From assembly GCA_032821775.1 (NCBI GenBank), contig JAVLRN010000008.1:2418001-2482000 (forward strand): a stretch of 64,000 bases of DNA, written 5' to 3'. The notes under the pieces are model-generated. The model was not told the DNA's origin. It worked only from the letters and a program-made list of their open reading frames with translations, and made no database searches. Positions 24,254 to 35,345 of the stretch are shown here, in pieces. Within the stretch, counting starts at the first letter, position 1, and each line of letters begins with the position of its first letter. This DNA comes from Sanguinoderma infundibulare (lineage: Eukaryota; Basidiomycota; Agaricomycetes; Polyporales; Polyporaceae). Both the position numbers and the translations under genes were made by a program.

Positions 24254-25496
24254 TCACGCCGTCTCCACATACAACCTCCGTTCCTCCGCCTCCGTCGCGC
24301 AACGTCTTCCAAATCTTGCAGCTTCGCCCTCCCATTCTTCAACTGCGCCGCACAGGACCGTGAGGAAATCAAACGGCATCCGCGCGGAGTACTATGTAGT
24401 GGTGTCGTCTGGATGGATGTTTGTACGTTCTGACTGGGAGACGCAATAAATGTCCAGGAGGTCTTCACTAGTGGAAGCTGCAGCGCAAGGAACGAAGGGC
24501 AAGGGTCGCTCAGAGCTGGTCGTGAGTGAGCAGATCTGGGATCTCGCTTGGAGTCGGGCGTCACGGCTTCCATATTCAGGCATCGCCGGTCTGCGGCCAC
24601 AGACCTTTTCAAGCTGTCCTCTGCAGAAGCTCATTTCGTCCGAATTCCTATTTTCCTAGACGATTCTGCTGTTCGCCGACATCGTGGAAGGGCTCCGGAA
24701 GCGTCACCTGCTATGGGCAATTCACTTTACATTCTTCCTACCAACTCCACCGACCCGGGCGGCTCTGCTCTCGAGGGCGACGATGCGCGCAGTGACTCCT
24801 TTCGCGACAGCATCGACAGAGGCAGCTCTCATTGCGAAGAGGAGGACGATGCGTGGGAGCTCTGGACGCTCACATTCCACGAGAGCTACCCGCAGTGCGA
24901 GCACTCTATCTTCGTGATGCAATTGGCGGCGGCATCTCTCATCGGTTCCACAAGTCTACATGGCGACAACCACCCACTTGCATGTCAACTGGAAGCGAAT
25001 TTACTCATCCGTTCTCTAACGGGTAACCTATACTCACGCGGATATCTCGCAATACCACGACCTCGATCACGTACGGAAGGCTTGCGGCGTATGCGTTCTA
25101 TCACTCATCCCTGGACCACAGTGCATGAAGAGTCAAGATCCGGCATACCGCGACGTGAGAGCGTATAGAAGGGTTTCCACCTAGCAAGCGAGGCCGGTCC
25201 TGGTGTTTTTCAGGTGACTTTGTCTCGTTTTCCACGACGCGACTAACCCGGCCCTAAACAAGCGTGTTCCGAGCCAACTGGCGCGTCGCGACGCGTTCCC
25301 CCTCCTTCTCCATCCTTCTTACTAAAACCCCCTCTCAGTTGGTCACAGTTATGGTCACACCATCGAATTTGTTCTCTGCTGCCACCAAGGTCGATGACCG
25401 ACTGGCTAGGTAAGATTATAGTCTAGCGTTCTCTGTGCACCGCGTTGCTCATGTGGTCAAAGACTCCCGTGTGACGGTCTTCCTGCGCAGAACGAC
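24254..25496. other. Intergenic, no supported gene
   Basis: A 206-codon plus-strand frame at 24548-25168 is open but has no recognisable domain or clear splice partners. Otherwise nothing seen. Confidence 0.4.
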
Positions 25497-28296
25497 ATGA
25501 CCCTGAGTGGCATCCAAGCAGGTAGAGTTGTGATTCTCGCCTTCAGAAATTACTTGATGCCAACGAGTACTTTGCAGCGTTCTTACGTGCAACTCAAGGA
25601 CACCACTTGATCTGCGAAAATCCGATTTGCAACGATTCTCTGACAAGCCAGAGGGAAATTCGTGTACTCGGGACACAAACAGGAAGCCAGCTTGCAGAAC
25701 TTCCCAAAGACACGTTCTTCCAGGTAACTTTCCTTCTACTATTCCTAAATTCAACCCATGACGTGGACTTCCACGTGTGTAGATTGCCTGTCGCATGCAC
25801 CCGCTTGACCTTCTTCGCCTCTCGCGCACATCGAAATACTTCCGTCATGCTCTCCTTTCCAAAAATAGTCGCGTCACATGGAAGGCCTCACTCAGTGCCA
25901 TCCCAAACCTCCCGCCTTGTCCGAGCGATGTGAGCGAACCATTCTACGCCGCACTCGTGTTCGATCGCTGCTGCTTTGTGAGTCGCTTTCGCTTAGACCG
26001 GCGATTTCACCTCACCGGACAACATTACCGTTAGGGATGCGGCGCGGATGAAGCGTTCTCAGTCGATTATACGCTCAGAGTAAGGATGTGCGAGGACTGT
26101 TATTCGAAAAAGTACGTCGTGACACCATGTAGCACGCCCGATGCTTGACGCTGTTACCCCCACTGTACAGCGTGGTTGAGGGGACTGAACTCCTCAAGGC
26201 CATCCCGGAAGATGACCGCAGCGCCGTCCAAGACGTCGTTCTCATGCTCATCCCATCCGCGAACATCTTCAGTCTGTCTCACCCACCTTAGGCGTCACTA
26301 CCGCTCAGCTGATGAACTTCCTCGCCCGTGGGCCGACGTTTCATCTTGCAGACTTCGAGGCGTTAGGTGTGTGCGTTGACAGAGCGAGTCCCCTCTCCCA
26401 CCTCCCACAGGACTCGTACTTTAAGCCCGATCTGGAGGCTGTCCTGAACGTCTTCTGGCCTCTTCCCCCTCGCAAGGATTTTGAACAGCTGAAGGGACTC
26501 GTCCGGAAGCGCATCAACGAGGTGATGCGGCGGCAAGCTGTAAGTTACTTTCGTATCTTGTCTTCTGCCTCAACCTCAAGCTGATATGTGTGTGACACAG
26601 CATGCCATACTCTTGCACGCGTGGGACAATATCGTCGGCGCAGAGGCGAACGATCTAGAAAACGCGCTTAAGGTCCAGGCTCGGTAGGTCATCTCGTGAT
26701 GAACATCCCGCTCCATGCTGAATGCAATCTGGCGCAGACTAAAAACCGCTTTTCAGAACAAAGAGAATGTACAGATTGTCGCGCCAACATGGCGTTCGGA
26801 CGTTATCCAGTCGGACCCTGCGTTCGCCGGATACGTGGCAAGTAAGGGATTTCAACACACGTGCACGAACATAATGCTCACATCCCTCGGCGCAGACACC
26901 TCGCTGCCGGAGCCTCGCCCGCACCCCGCCTCCGAGCCACCAAAGGCCCCTGCCCAGATCGCGACCGAGACCGCTCTTCGGATGGATCGCGAAGCTCGCG
27001 CACACGTATCCCGCCTCCGCACCCGCCGCGCTGAAGTTGCCTCCTGGTATCTCGACCTCGTCGACGACCACTGCGAGGAATGGGACCACGATCGTCTGCC
27101 CAACGCCTACAACGGCGGGATGATGTGGGGCGTAGACTGGATTGAGGAGGACGACGCGCGGGCGCCGCTCGACATCCAGGCGGCCTACGAAGACTACCAG
27201 CTTGAGCGCATGTGGGAGTCGCTGAAGGAGTACGAGGGCGACGTCTTGAGGATGCTCGTGCAGATGCTTCCCCCGGACTCGGAACCCCCGAAGAAAAGTA
27301 AGGGCAAGAGTAAACTGAAGCGGATGCGTCGCCCGACAGCGCTCTTCAGGTGCGAGATGTGCGGGGCGTACCCCTACGCGTGGCCGGGGATTAACGTGCA
27401 TTGGCGCGAGGAGCACGCGTACGAGTCGATTTGGGAAGTTGAGAGCCGGGGCTTGCACCGGGAACGCTTCGTGAAGGCGAAGTTCTGGAGCGAGGGCACC
27501 GAGACGGTTGAGAGGCTCATGAGTGTGCTTGTGGAGGCGGGGCTGACGAAGTGGGAGCGGGACGTTGAAGCCTTGGACGGAATGGTTGCGCAAGGGAGGG
27601 TATATTGCGCGTGCGGTGATCCGGAGATGGGAGCGTTGATGTCCGAAGACGAAGGCGAGGGTGGGCGGCGGGAGAAATACTTGACTTGGGCGAAGCTCGT
27701 GAGTGCACTCACCCGACTCACGGCTAACCTGTGCACTGACCGGCATTGCAATAGGTGCGGCACATTCACGAGCACCTTGAAGAGAACATCCGGCGGCCCT
27801 GCATTAAGTGCGTCCTCTGGTCGCCTTCTGCTCATTCCTCACTACGTCTTCTGGCTCGCTGATATTTGACACGTCTATAGGCCTGAATCCAATAACAAAG
27901 ACGCACCTATATGGATCAATGACCACGACCTCGCGTCTTGCGTCAAGCTCCTCCCTGAACGCGCAGACACGAGCTGTGCCGCGAAGCGCGTCCGCGCTGA
28001 CCCGTACACCCGTGCACGGATCAACGCGCACTTCGCGCAGTGTCCGAAGGGTCTGCTTCCCGTCTGTGGCATCTGCGAGGGCCTCATGCCAGTGGACAGA
28101 AGAGACGCTACGTTGCTTATGAAGGAGTCTGCGGACAAGGTGGTGTACCATATGCAAGCCAAGTGAGCGGCGTCTAAGTTTCTGTTCGAGCAGGAGGCGG
28201 TAGGCTGACGATCGCCGTAGGCATAGCAGACGCTTCCAGGAGAAAGATATTGTGTTCCGCGAACAATCTTCATTTCCTGACATGATACTCGATTAG
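25497..28296 (+). CDS. F-box-type protein with C2H2-like finger (paralogue 1)
   Basis: A multi-exon gene of a basidiomycete F-box family. The F-box-like segment is LPKDTFFQ/IACRMHPLDLLRLSR, followed by YFRHALLSKNSRVTWKAS and LPPCPSDVSEP. A Cys-containing block GCGADEAFSVDYTLRVRMC and CEDCYSKN follows across two introns. The large central exon (from about 26715) encodes Arg/Glu-rich helices and a finger-like FRCEMCGAY...HWREEH. Downstream are RVYCACGDPEM and a conserved tail LLPERADTSCAAKRV and LLPVCGICEGL. The last exon begins after a 60-bp intron (MQAK/HSRRFQEKDIVF) and stops at 28296. F-box proteins usually bind Skp1 as substrate adaptors; the role here is inferred only. The 5' end is uncertain: 25497 depends on a weak GTAGAG donor. 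The order of exons near 26280-26720 is not fully resolved. A paralogue lies at 60331-63015. Confidence 0.7.
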
Positions 28297-28998
28297 CTTG
28301 TACGCGCTTTCTGTAACCACTGCCTCTTGATCCGCTTGCTGTCATGTTTGCTTTCGTCGTTCTCTTCATCTTTGTAGTGTCTCAGCGTTGTATTCCAAGA
28401 ACCTGGTGTATCAGAGATAGATTTGCAATGGATGCGTCGAGGTTCAGGAAGATACTCTGGGGCGTCATCGTACATGGATTATCCTGGGATGCACAGAATT
28501 TATCCATTTGCGGCACATCTCGATTTCAACAATATTATTGGCATCGCGCGGCCCAGATTCGCCTCCATCGGCTGTATTTAACCTAGAGCAGCTCCCAACC
28601 GATCTTCTCCGTTTCATGGGCAGGGTGACAGCCTCAAGCGCCCACGGGCGTTACAGTTTCCATATTCAGACACTGGGTGGCTCCGAGTCTGTCACTGAGC
28701 TCCGAGTCGACTCAGCCTCGACTATTGATCTTCCCATCTGTCTATGGTAACCTGCCCTTCGTCCACCTTGAGTAATGTCTTTGGAAAGACTCGTGCTATG
28801 GGTTGTTAGCCTTATGTTTCCCCGATCGTGGCTGCCAACTGTCGATATCGATCCAGTCGGCGCCGGTCTTCAATTTGCTGGGGCTGACAGTCAGCCTCCC
28901 CGAGAAACATACTTCAGACGTCTAGTTTCACTCGTGTCCAGCACCCGCCTCTTCGCCCGTCCCTCTCACACCCCACCTTCTCCATCCTTATTCCAGTC
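28297..28998. other. Intergenic, no supported gene
   Basis: Short open frames only. The right end is the presumed promoter and leader of the gene at 28999. Confidence 0.5.
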
Positions 28999-29796
28999 AT
29001 GACGGCCGGCGGCGTCGCTCCACCTCTCTCTGGCAAGACGGCCATTGCCCTGGTCTTCGTGATGTTTGTGGCTGTCCTCGCCGCCATCACCACTTGGGTC
29101 GTCTTCGCTCATCGTCGCCGCCTCCGCCTCCGCCTCCCGCCCCCCACCCAGGTGGAGGCTCAAGTCCAGGTTCAAGTCCAAGTGGAGCAATTTCACGAGG
29201 GGACTCCGACTTCAAGCTGCCCGGTGCTCCCCTTCCCTGCGACGACATCTTGCCCTCGATCGTCTTCGGACACCTGGATTCAAAGGATCTTAGGCAGACA
29301 CCGCGGAAAGCCTCAGCCTCCTGCTAAGAAGGAGGAGAAGTGGTTCGCCTTCGACTCCAACGCGACCCTCACCACCCTGGACCACGACCCGCTCGAGGAC
29401 GATACCTGTGACGTTTCCCCCACTCCTACGTCCGAAAGCGGCCCCGGTGGCTCAGCATCATCTCCGTCTCTCGTCAGTGGGCCGACAACCCCGGCTTCGT
29501 CCCCCGGGCCCCACACTCCGACTCCCCGCACCAGCGCTATACCGGATGCCGCCTCCTCGGACTACGAGATGGACCTTAGTGACGTCAAGATCGACAGCGA
29601 GCGTTATGCAGCCCTCATCTACGCCATCTCGGCGTCGTTCTCCCTCTCGAGCCTCGGTCTCCCCACCATCTCGCCCTCCCGCGATCGCTCTCCTTCCATG
29701 AGCGATTGTAACTCCAGGGACAGCGACGACAGCATCAGCTCTTACTATTCCGCCGCCGACGGCGAGTGGGACAAGGACTCCATCTTCGCGATCTAA
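28999..29796 (+). CDS. Hypothetical single-pass membrane protein, 265 aa
   Basis: A single-exon frame with one clear N-terminal membrane helix (about residues 13-37, IALVFVMFVAVLAAITTWVV), flanked on its C side by a strongly basic RRRLRLRL stretch. That charge pattern predicts the long C-terminal part to be cytoplasmic. The tail is Pro/Ser/Thr/Asp-rich with an acidic end (DGEWDKDSIF). I do not recognise the family. Codon use and the clean reading frame resemble neighbouring real genes. It sits between the F-box gene and reductase B. Confidence 0.65.
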   Translation: MTAGGVAPPLSGKTAIALVFVMFVAVLAAITTWVVFAHRRRLRLRLPPPTQVEAQVQVQVQVEQFHEGTPTSSCPVLPFPATTSCPRSSSDTWIQRILGRHRGKPQPPAKKEEKWFAFDSNATLTTLDHDPLEDDTCDVSPTPTSESGPGGSASSPSLVSGPTTPASSPGPHTPTPRTSAIPDAASSDYEMDLSDVKIDSERYAALIYAISASFSLSSLGLPTISPSRDRSPSMSDCNSRDSDDSISSYYSAADGEWDKDSIFAI

Positions 29797-30179
29797 TTGG
29801 CGAGACCTCCCACGTACCCCCCACTCCACTTGCATGCGAACCGGCGGCGACGACGCCTACCCCTTCTCAGACGATGCCTACGCTTATGCGGATATCTAGC
29901 AAGACCATGACCCCGATGACGTGCTGAATGCTTGCGGCGACTCTCGTTGTATCACTCGTCCCACAGTGCACATTGACTCTTTGTATGTCTATGAGACGAG
30001 AGAGCCCGAATCATATTGTCCTCCTCACATCATTTGTGCGATCCTTTCTCGAATTGCCTTCAAGTCGTACAAGGTTTAGCGCTGCAAGAGAGCAAATTCC
30101 CCAGAGGTTCCCGTGCACGACCCAGCTGAACCCGAATCATCTGTGACCTTCGCATCATCGTCTTAAATTGGAGCGATAA
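29797..30179. other. Intergenic spacer
   Basis: Convergent 3' spacer between the membrane-protein gene and reductase B; nothing recognised. Confidence 0.5.
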
Positions 30180-33100
30180 TTACAAGAAACCCGACTTCTT
30201 CCACGCCGCCAGCCACATCCTCGCCCGCTCCGCGTCCAACTGCGGTAGCCGTGCGAGTGACTCAGACACCCGTACAGCCTTGTCGGTGGAGATAAAGACG
30301 AGACCCATCGCCTCCCTGTCCGGAGTCACAGTCTCGCTCTGTATCTTGTAGAACGGCAGGAGACGGAGTGCGGGGTTCACCCTCATGGATTCGACCTCCT
30401 CTGCAGAGCCCTGCTCGACGCTACTCTCAAGTGCGGAGAGCCAGTGGCTGTAGGGGACGAGAGGGACGCCAAGCTCCTCGGCGATCGGGGAAATGACGGT
30501 TTGCCAGGGCACCGGGCGCGGGTGGACAAGGTGCACGATAGGTTCGGGAGAGTGCCGCATCTCCGCGAACGCCTTCGCGCCTTCGTACGCGGGGAACCAC
30601 GCCACATTCTGCAGACGCTGTGTTAAGTACAGGGGTCGGTTTGAACAGAGCGCGACGCGACGTACCCCGTCATGCGAAGGAAGGCACTTCTGGAACAGGG
30701 CAGACTTGACCAGGGACGGGAACCACTCGCGCTCGTTCCAGTAGCCAACCCGATCGCCCGCGACTTGCCCGAGACGCATCACGACCGTGTGCACGCCCGT
30801 GCGTTGGGTGGCGCTCTGAAGGACGTGCTCCGCGATCCACTTGCTCTCAGGGTACCCGGCACCAAAAGGTGACGCGGGGTCGTCGATCGGGATTTCGGGC
30901 ACCGGCGGGGAGATCTTGCAGTCTGTGCATAGAGTAACATGTGACAAATCAGGCGGTGGTTTTCCAGGAAGGGAACACAAGTTACTTCTGAATATACCAA
31001 CAGAGCTGACGAACACGACGGTAGGTGCTTTCCGGTAAGGCGAGCTGATCGCGAGGTCCACAAAGTGGCGCACGCCCTGGATGTCGTGCTCGAATGACGC
31101 GATCGACAGGTTGAAGTCCACTGTCCACGCTACGTGCCCGCCGTCAGCATCCTACCACTACATCAAAATCGCGCGCGCGCACTCACCATTGTGCATGATA
31201 TGCGTCGCGGACATCCTGATCTCGTCCAAGAACGCCCCGTCGATCCCGAACCCAGGCTCATGTAGCACCGCCTCCACCATTCTGAACTTCGGTGAATCCA
31301 ACAGCGTTAGGTCAAGCCCGCGTGCAGAGAACTGTTTCTTTTGCCTCTCGAGCGCGTTCGTGCCCTTGCGGTTAAACGCGTACACGCGCTCAACAGTCTC
31401 GTCGCGCAAGAGGTGTTCAAGCGTGTCGCACCCGAATCCGCCTGTCGTTCCCGAGATGACGACGGTGTCCTTCTGGCCCGCAGGACGCTCAATGAGGGTC
31501 GCGGGGCGCGCGGGCAGGTTCGCAGAGTACCGCTCGACGTATCTCCAAAGATCTTCGGGGGTGCGTGCCCCGTCCTCATCGACGCTGTGGACGAGCTTGT
31601 GCACGAGCGTGGCGAGAGACGCGATGGTCGGCGCTTCGAAGACGAGGTTCATTGGGAGGCGATTTGCGACAGTCTTGTCCGTCTCGCGAATCGCGCGCAG
31701 GAGGGTATTCCGGATCCAAGTCGACTGGAGGCTGTCGGCCCCGTTACGGAATATGTCGGCGTCATCGGCGAGCTCGCGACGGAGCGTACTCTGGACAACC
31801 GTGCGCACGAACGCGAGGGTGCCCGACCCGTCCCAGATAGCGGGCGGGGCGAACTCGCTTTGCGCGCTGCTCTCTACGTCCTTGTAGAGCGCCTCGATCT
31901 CGTCGTGATACTCCTTCAGAACGATGCCTCGCTTAGGGAGGCTCTTGACGTTATACTGGAAGGGCTTGGAAGGGTGGGCTACGAGGACCATCTGTAGGGA
32001 CTTTGCTCAGATATACGCGGCGGACGTTGCGCGGTACAGGACCGCATACCTCCTTGAATATGCGAGAGTGTTGAGGCGCGTACTCGTTCACTCGTTCGAT
32101 GGTAGGCCTAGAATGTCGGTGATTGACGGTCTCGATCTCATACATGCACGCATTCACAGACATACCAGATCTTGTTCCTATACTCTTCAAGCTGCTTCAG
32201 ATCCGTTGGATCAATGGCGAAATCCTTGGCGGGTTCGATCAGAACTCCGTTCTGGAACTTCCCGTGCCCGAACATGATTGAGCAGCGGACCAATGGGTCC
32301 TCGTTGATGATTTTCTCTGTTAATCCGATCGTTGAGCGTCAGATTTTCTGATACCTCCCTCAGAGAAAGGAAAGGCAAAGCTGACCAAGCGGGAGAGGGT
32401 TGGTCTTCTCGCCGTTGGACAGGATAATCTGCTCGTCCACACGGCCCACGATCTTCCACAGGCCAGGCTGGGTGGGATGCGGGACGACGAGGTCGCCTGT
32501 CGCGTACGCGTCGTATTCCCCGACTTTGGTGTTCGTGACCGGAAGCGGGGGATCGTTCGGAGGCTGCATTCAGATACATCAATGGTCAACAAACGTGCGC
32601 AAGCAGCCAATCAAGATCAGTAAACTCACAGCTAGAACGACCGCTTCGTACGTGCCGTCCCCCATGGGGCGGAATGCCCCCTGTATTCCGGTCATCACAG
32701 ACCAGTATGACCAGTCCATGCCCGGATTCGCTTAACATTAAGTGAGTGAGTGGATGTATCCCAATCTCAGCAGCTGCGTATACGCCCTTACGTCTGGGAA
32801 AACTATTTATAAGCCCACATTCCGTGGCTCCATACACACTGTTAAGCGATACGCCTTGGGCCGCGAGCATATTCCCCACCTGATCGTTCAATGCGGCGCC
32901 TCCGAAGATCTCACAAACTCTACATGAGTGTCGCGTTCAATGGGCGATCTGATTCATATACACTCACGATGCCGCCCATCTGCTTCATGTGGAGCACCTT
33001 CTCGGGATCGCGAGCCCATTCCTGCAATTACCATGCCGTGAGCTTCGTTTACAACCCGTGAAACATGTATGCTCACCTCGATGAACGAAGGGACAGCCCA

Positions 33101-34227
33101 TGTATAGTCCGATCCGGTCTTCGCGAGGCCTTGCCAGACGGCGTCGGGAGTGGAAACCACAGGTGGCGAGGCGGGCTTGAATGCCGCGACGATGAAGCCG
33201 TTGATGGGCTGTCGGTGGACGATAAGCGCAGGCCCAAACATAATTTCGAGCCATGCAACTCACCGCGTAACAGTAAATGGATAGGGCCATGCCGTGGAAC
33301 ATGGGCGCACCGTGCGCAGCCATGATTGCTCCCGTCAGGCTCGGGTCGCACAAGTTTGCTGAATGTTTAAATCAAAACCAACGTTCGCCATTTCGACACA
33401 ATGGTGTACACGTACTCCGCTCTGCTCCCAAAAACATAATTCGCTCGAGGGTCCGGCATATGGGCTTGGGATGACCGGACGACCCTAGTTCGTTTAAGTA
33501 CTTGTAGACGTTGCATGAATGACGGAGCACAGCGTACCAGAAGAGTGCAGAATAAGGCAGTTCGCCTTGACGTCGTAGCTCGTGGGCAATTCCACCTCCT
33601 TCTCATACAGACTGTGTTCATCCGGAACTGTCGGGAACAGGTCTCCGAACAACGGCATGCTATGCTTCTTCACCTCCACACCGTCTTCTGCAAGCGTCTT
33701 GATCGTCTCGTCCGCGATCTTGCTCATGGGCAGATCGGGCGATACAAATAGGTGCGAGATCCTTGTACGCTTCGCCATGTCCGTGACCGCGGCAAGGCCG
33801 TTGCGCGTTGATATCATGAACAGGCAGCATCCCGCGCGGAAGGCGCCAATGATGCTGCAGAAGTAAGTGATCGTATCTGTCGGTTTGGTTAGGCGCATGA
33901 GCATCTTCTGATCAAGGGACTGTACGCACCAGTATTGGCAAGGAACGCGATGATTGGAGCGCCCGTCGCAGCCTTTGGGTCCCTGCCCACGCTATGGGTG
34001 ATGTACCGTGCCGCGCGACTGAAAGCGTCGTTCGCTGTCGAGTAGGTGATGTACTCGAGCTTCGCGGTAGCGGGATCGTGGTAGACGAAGAGCGGATAGT
34101 CGGGGTTCTCCTTCGCATTCCAGTCATAGAGGTGGGACACGGTCGTGCCTTCGCGCTTGATAAGTTCTTCGGGGGCGCGAAAATCCCTGCTGATATGTGC
34201 GGGGAGGTCGTGAGCAATCAGCGGCAT
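30180..34227 (-). CDS. NRPS-like adenylate-forming reductase B (A-T-R)
   Basis: A paralogue of the gene at 18343-22410 with the same exon order and nearly the same span (4.05 kb). The start is the ATG at 34227 (MPLIAHDLP). Adenylation parts include TITYFCSIIGAFRAGCC, AAHGAPMFHGMA, NSVYGATECGLIN and GRVDEQIILSNGEKTNP. The carrier serine is in NGADSLQSTWIRN. The reductase has ISGTTGGFGCDTL and the catalytic pair YPESKW. It should carry out ATP-dependent activation, thioesterification and reductive release of a carboxylic acid. One difference matters: the phosphate-binding exon reads SSGHPKPICRTLERIM where A has STGHPKPIRWTHERNI, so nucleotide binding or activity could be changed. Frames remain open, so it is not obviously a pseudogene. 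Confidence 0.87.
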
Positions 34228-34324
34228 GTGTAGAGAAAGTTGGGCAGCTCCGGTAGATGTACGGTGGAGAAGAATATGGGAAGATCAACTGAGTGGGATC
34301 TGTTTCTGCGGTCATGCCGAGTGT

Positions 34325-34330
34325 TATATA
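34325..34330 (-). promoter_or_regulatory. TATA box of reductase B
   Basis: TATATA lies about 100 bases upstream of the ATG at 34227, mirroring reductase A. Confidence 0.55.
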
Positions 34331-34386
34331 CACACGACACAGGGTTTGGGTCGGCAATGGAGCAGGGAGGCGCGGAGCAGCTTCCC

Positions 34387-34501
34387 ACCATCGGACGGTA
34401 AGTATAGCGTGAATTCAAGGCCCCGGCATCATCTGCCGGCAAGGAAGGTTCAAATGCAACACGTGTTGTTATTTACCCTATCCATTCCGAGGCCGCGAGG
34501 G
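34387..34501 (-). promoter_or_regulatory. Conserved upstream block of reductase B
   Basis: Shared with reductase A in the same order: ACCATCGGACGGT (34387-34399), CACGTGTTGTT (34460-34465 core) and GGCCGCGAGGG (34491-34501). Spacing between the last two is identical in both promoters (31 bases). Confidence 0.5.
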
Positions 34502-35345
34502 AAAAGCATCTGCGCCTCGCTCGTAAGGGCGCCACATCGCAAGCAAATTCGTTCCCCCGGCAGGTTGGCTCGCGCGGGCCATAGTCGAAGGCCACCCAAG
34601 GAATAGATGTCATTGTTCTCGAGCGTTGTGAGATCGAGATTTAAAAGAACATGGCTCTTGGGTCATTTAGTAGAGCTGGCCGTTTCTGGCGACCTTCGGC
34701 AATTAGCATCAGGCACGGTATACGGAAATGTTGGTTAAAGACAGCATCGCACCTTCGGACATGCTGAACGATCGTCAGTAGCAGTCATACGGTAGCCCAA
34801 TTTACTGAGTAATGCGATCCATTAGTTAATGGTTATCATTGAAGAACTAGTGCTCACCAAATCTACCGATCAGAAGGGGTGGGTTCGACATGCGATGCTA
34901 CTGGCACGATGGTCATAACAATGTCGCTCAACTGAGACAAGCGAACTCAGGCACTCCGTTCAGCTGAACGACTTGGGGGTGACGACTTAGGAGGCTATCA
35001 CCTCACCGTATCGAATAGCGCCGCTCATACCAGCTAACGACCATCAGAGGTGTGTAGCAGCGGTGATAGAAGACTGTTAATGTCCCAGAGGCGTCACTGA
35101 AGGAGCAGCTGCCAGGGGGGAAAGAGATAACGTCGATGTCGTCAGCCAGTAGCCAGGGCTGCCGATGTTGTACGGCTTTAAGCTGAATGTATTCAAGGCA
35201 CCCATTTTTGCCGGAGAACACATGATCAGCACCCGTCGCCTTTCAGAAATCAAATAAGTCACTTACCGCGCGTCCCGAATCCTGTGTGCCGCAAGAACAA
35301 TGCTCGTGCAGTTTCGTAAACACGTAGATCGTCCATTTCCTTATC
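34502..35345. other. Intergenic, no supported gene
   Basis: No recognisable frame. Somewhat AT-richer than the surrounding genes; holds the far promoter of reductase B and the 3' end of the next gene. Confidence 0.5.

Noticed and set aside
26739..27746. 335-codon minus-strand frame
   Set aside because: Shadow of the large exon of the F-box/zinc-finger gene; His/Leu/Arg-rich composition typical of antisense frames in GC-rich coding DNA.
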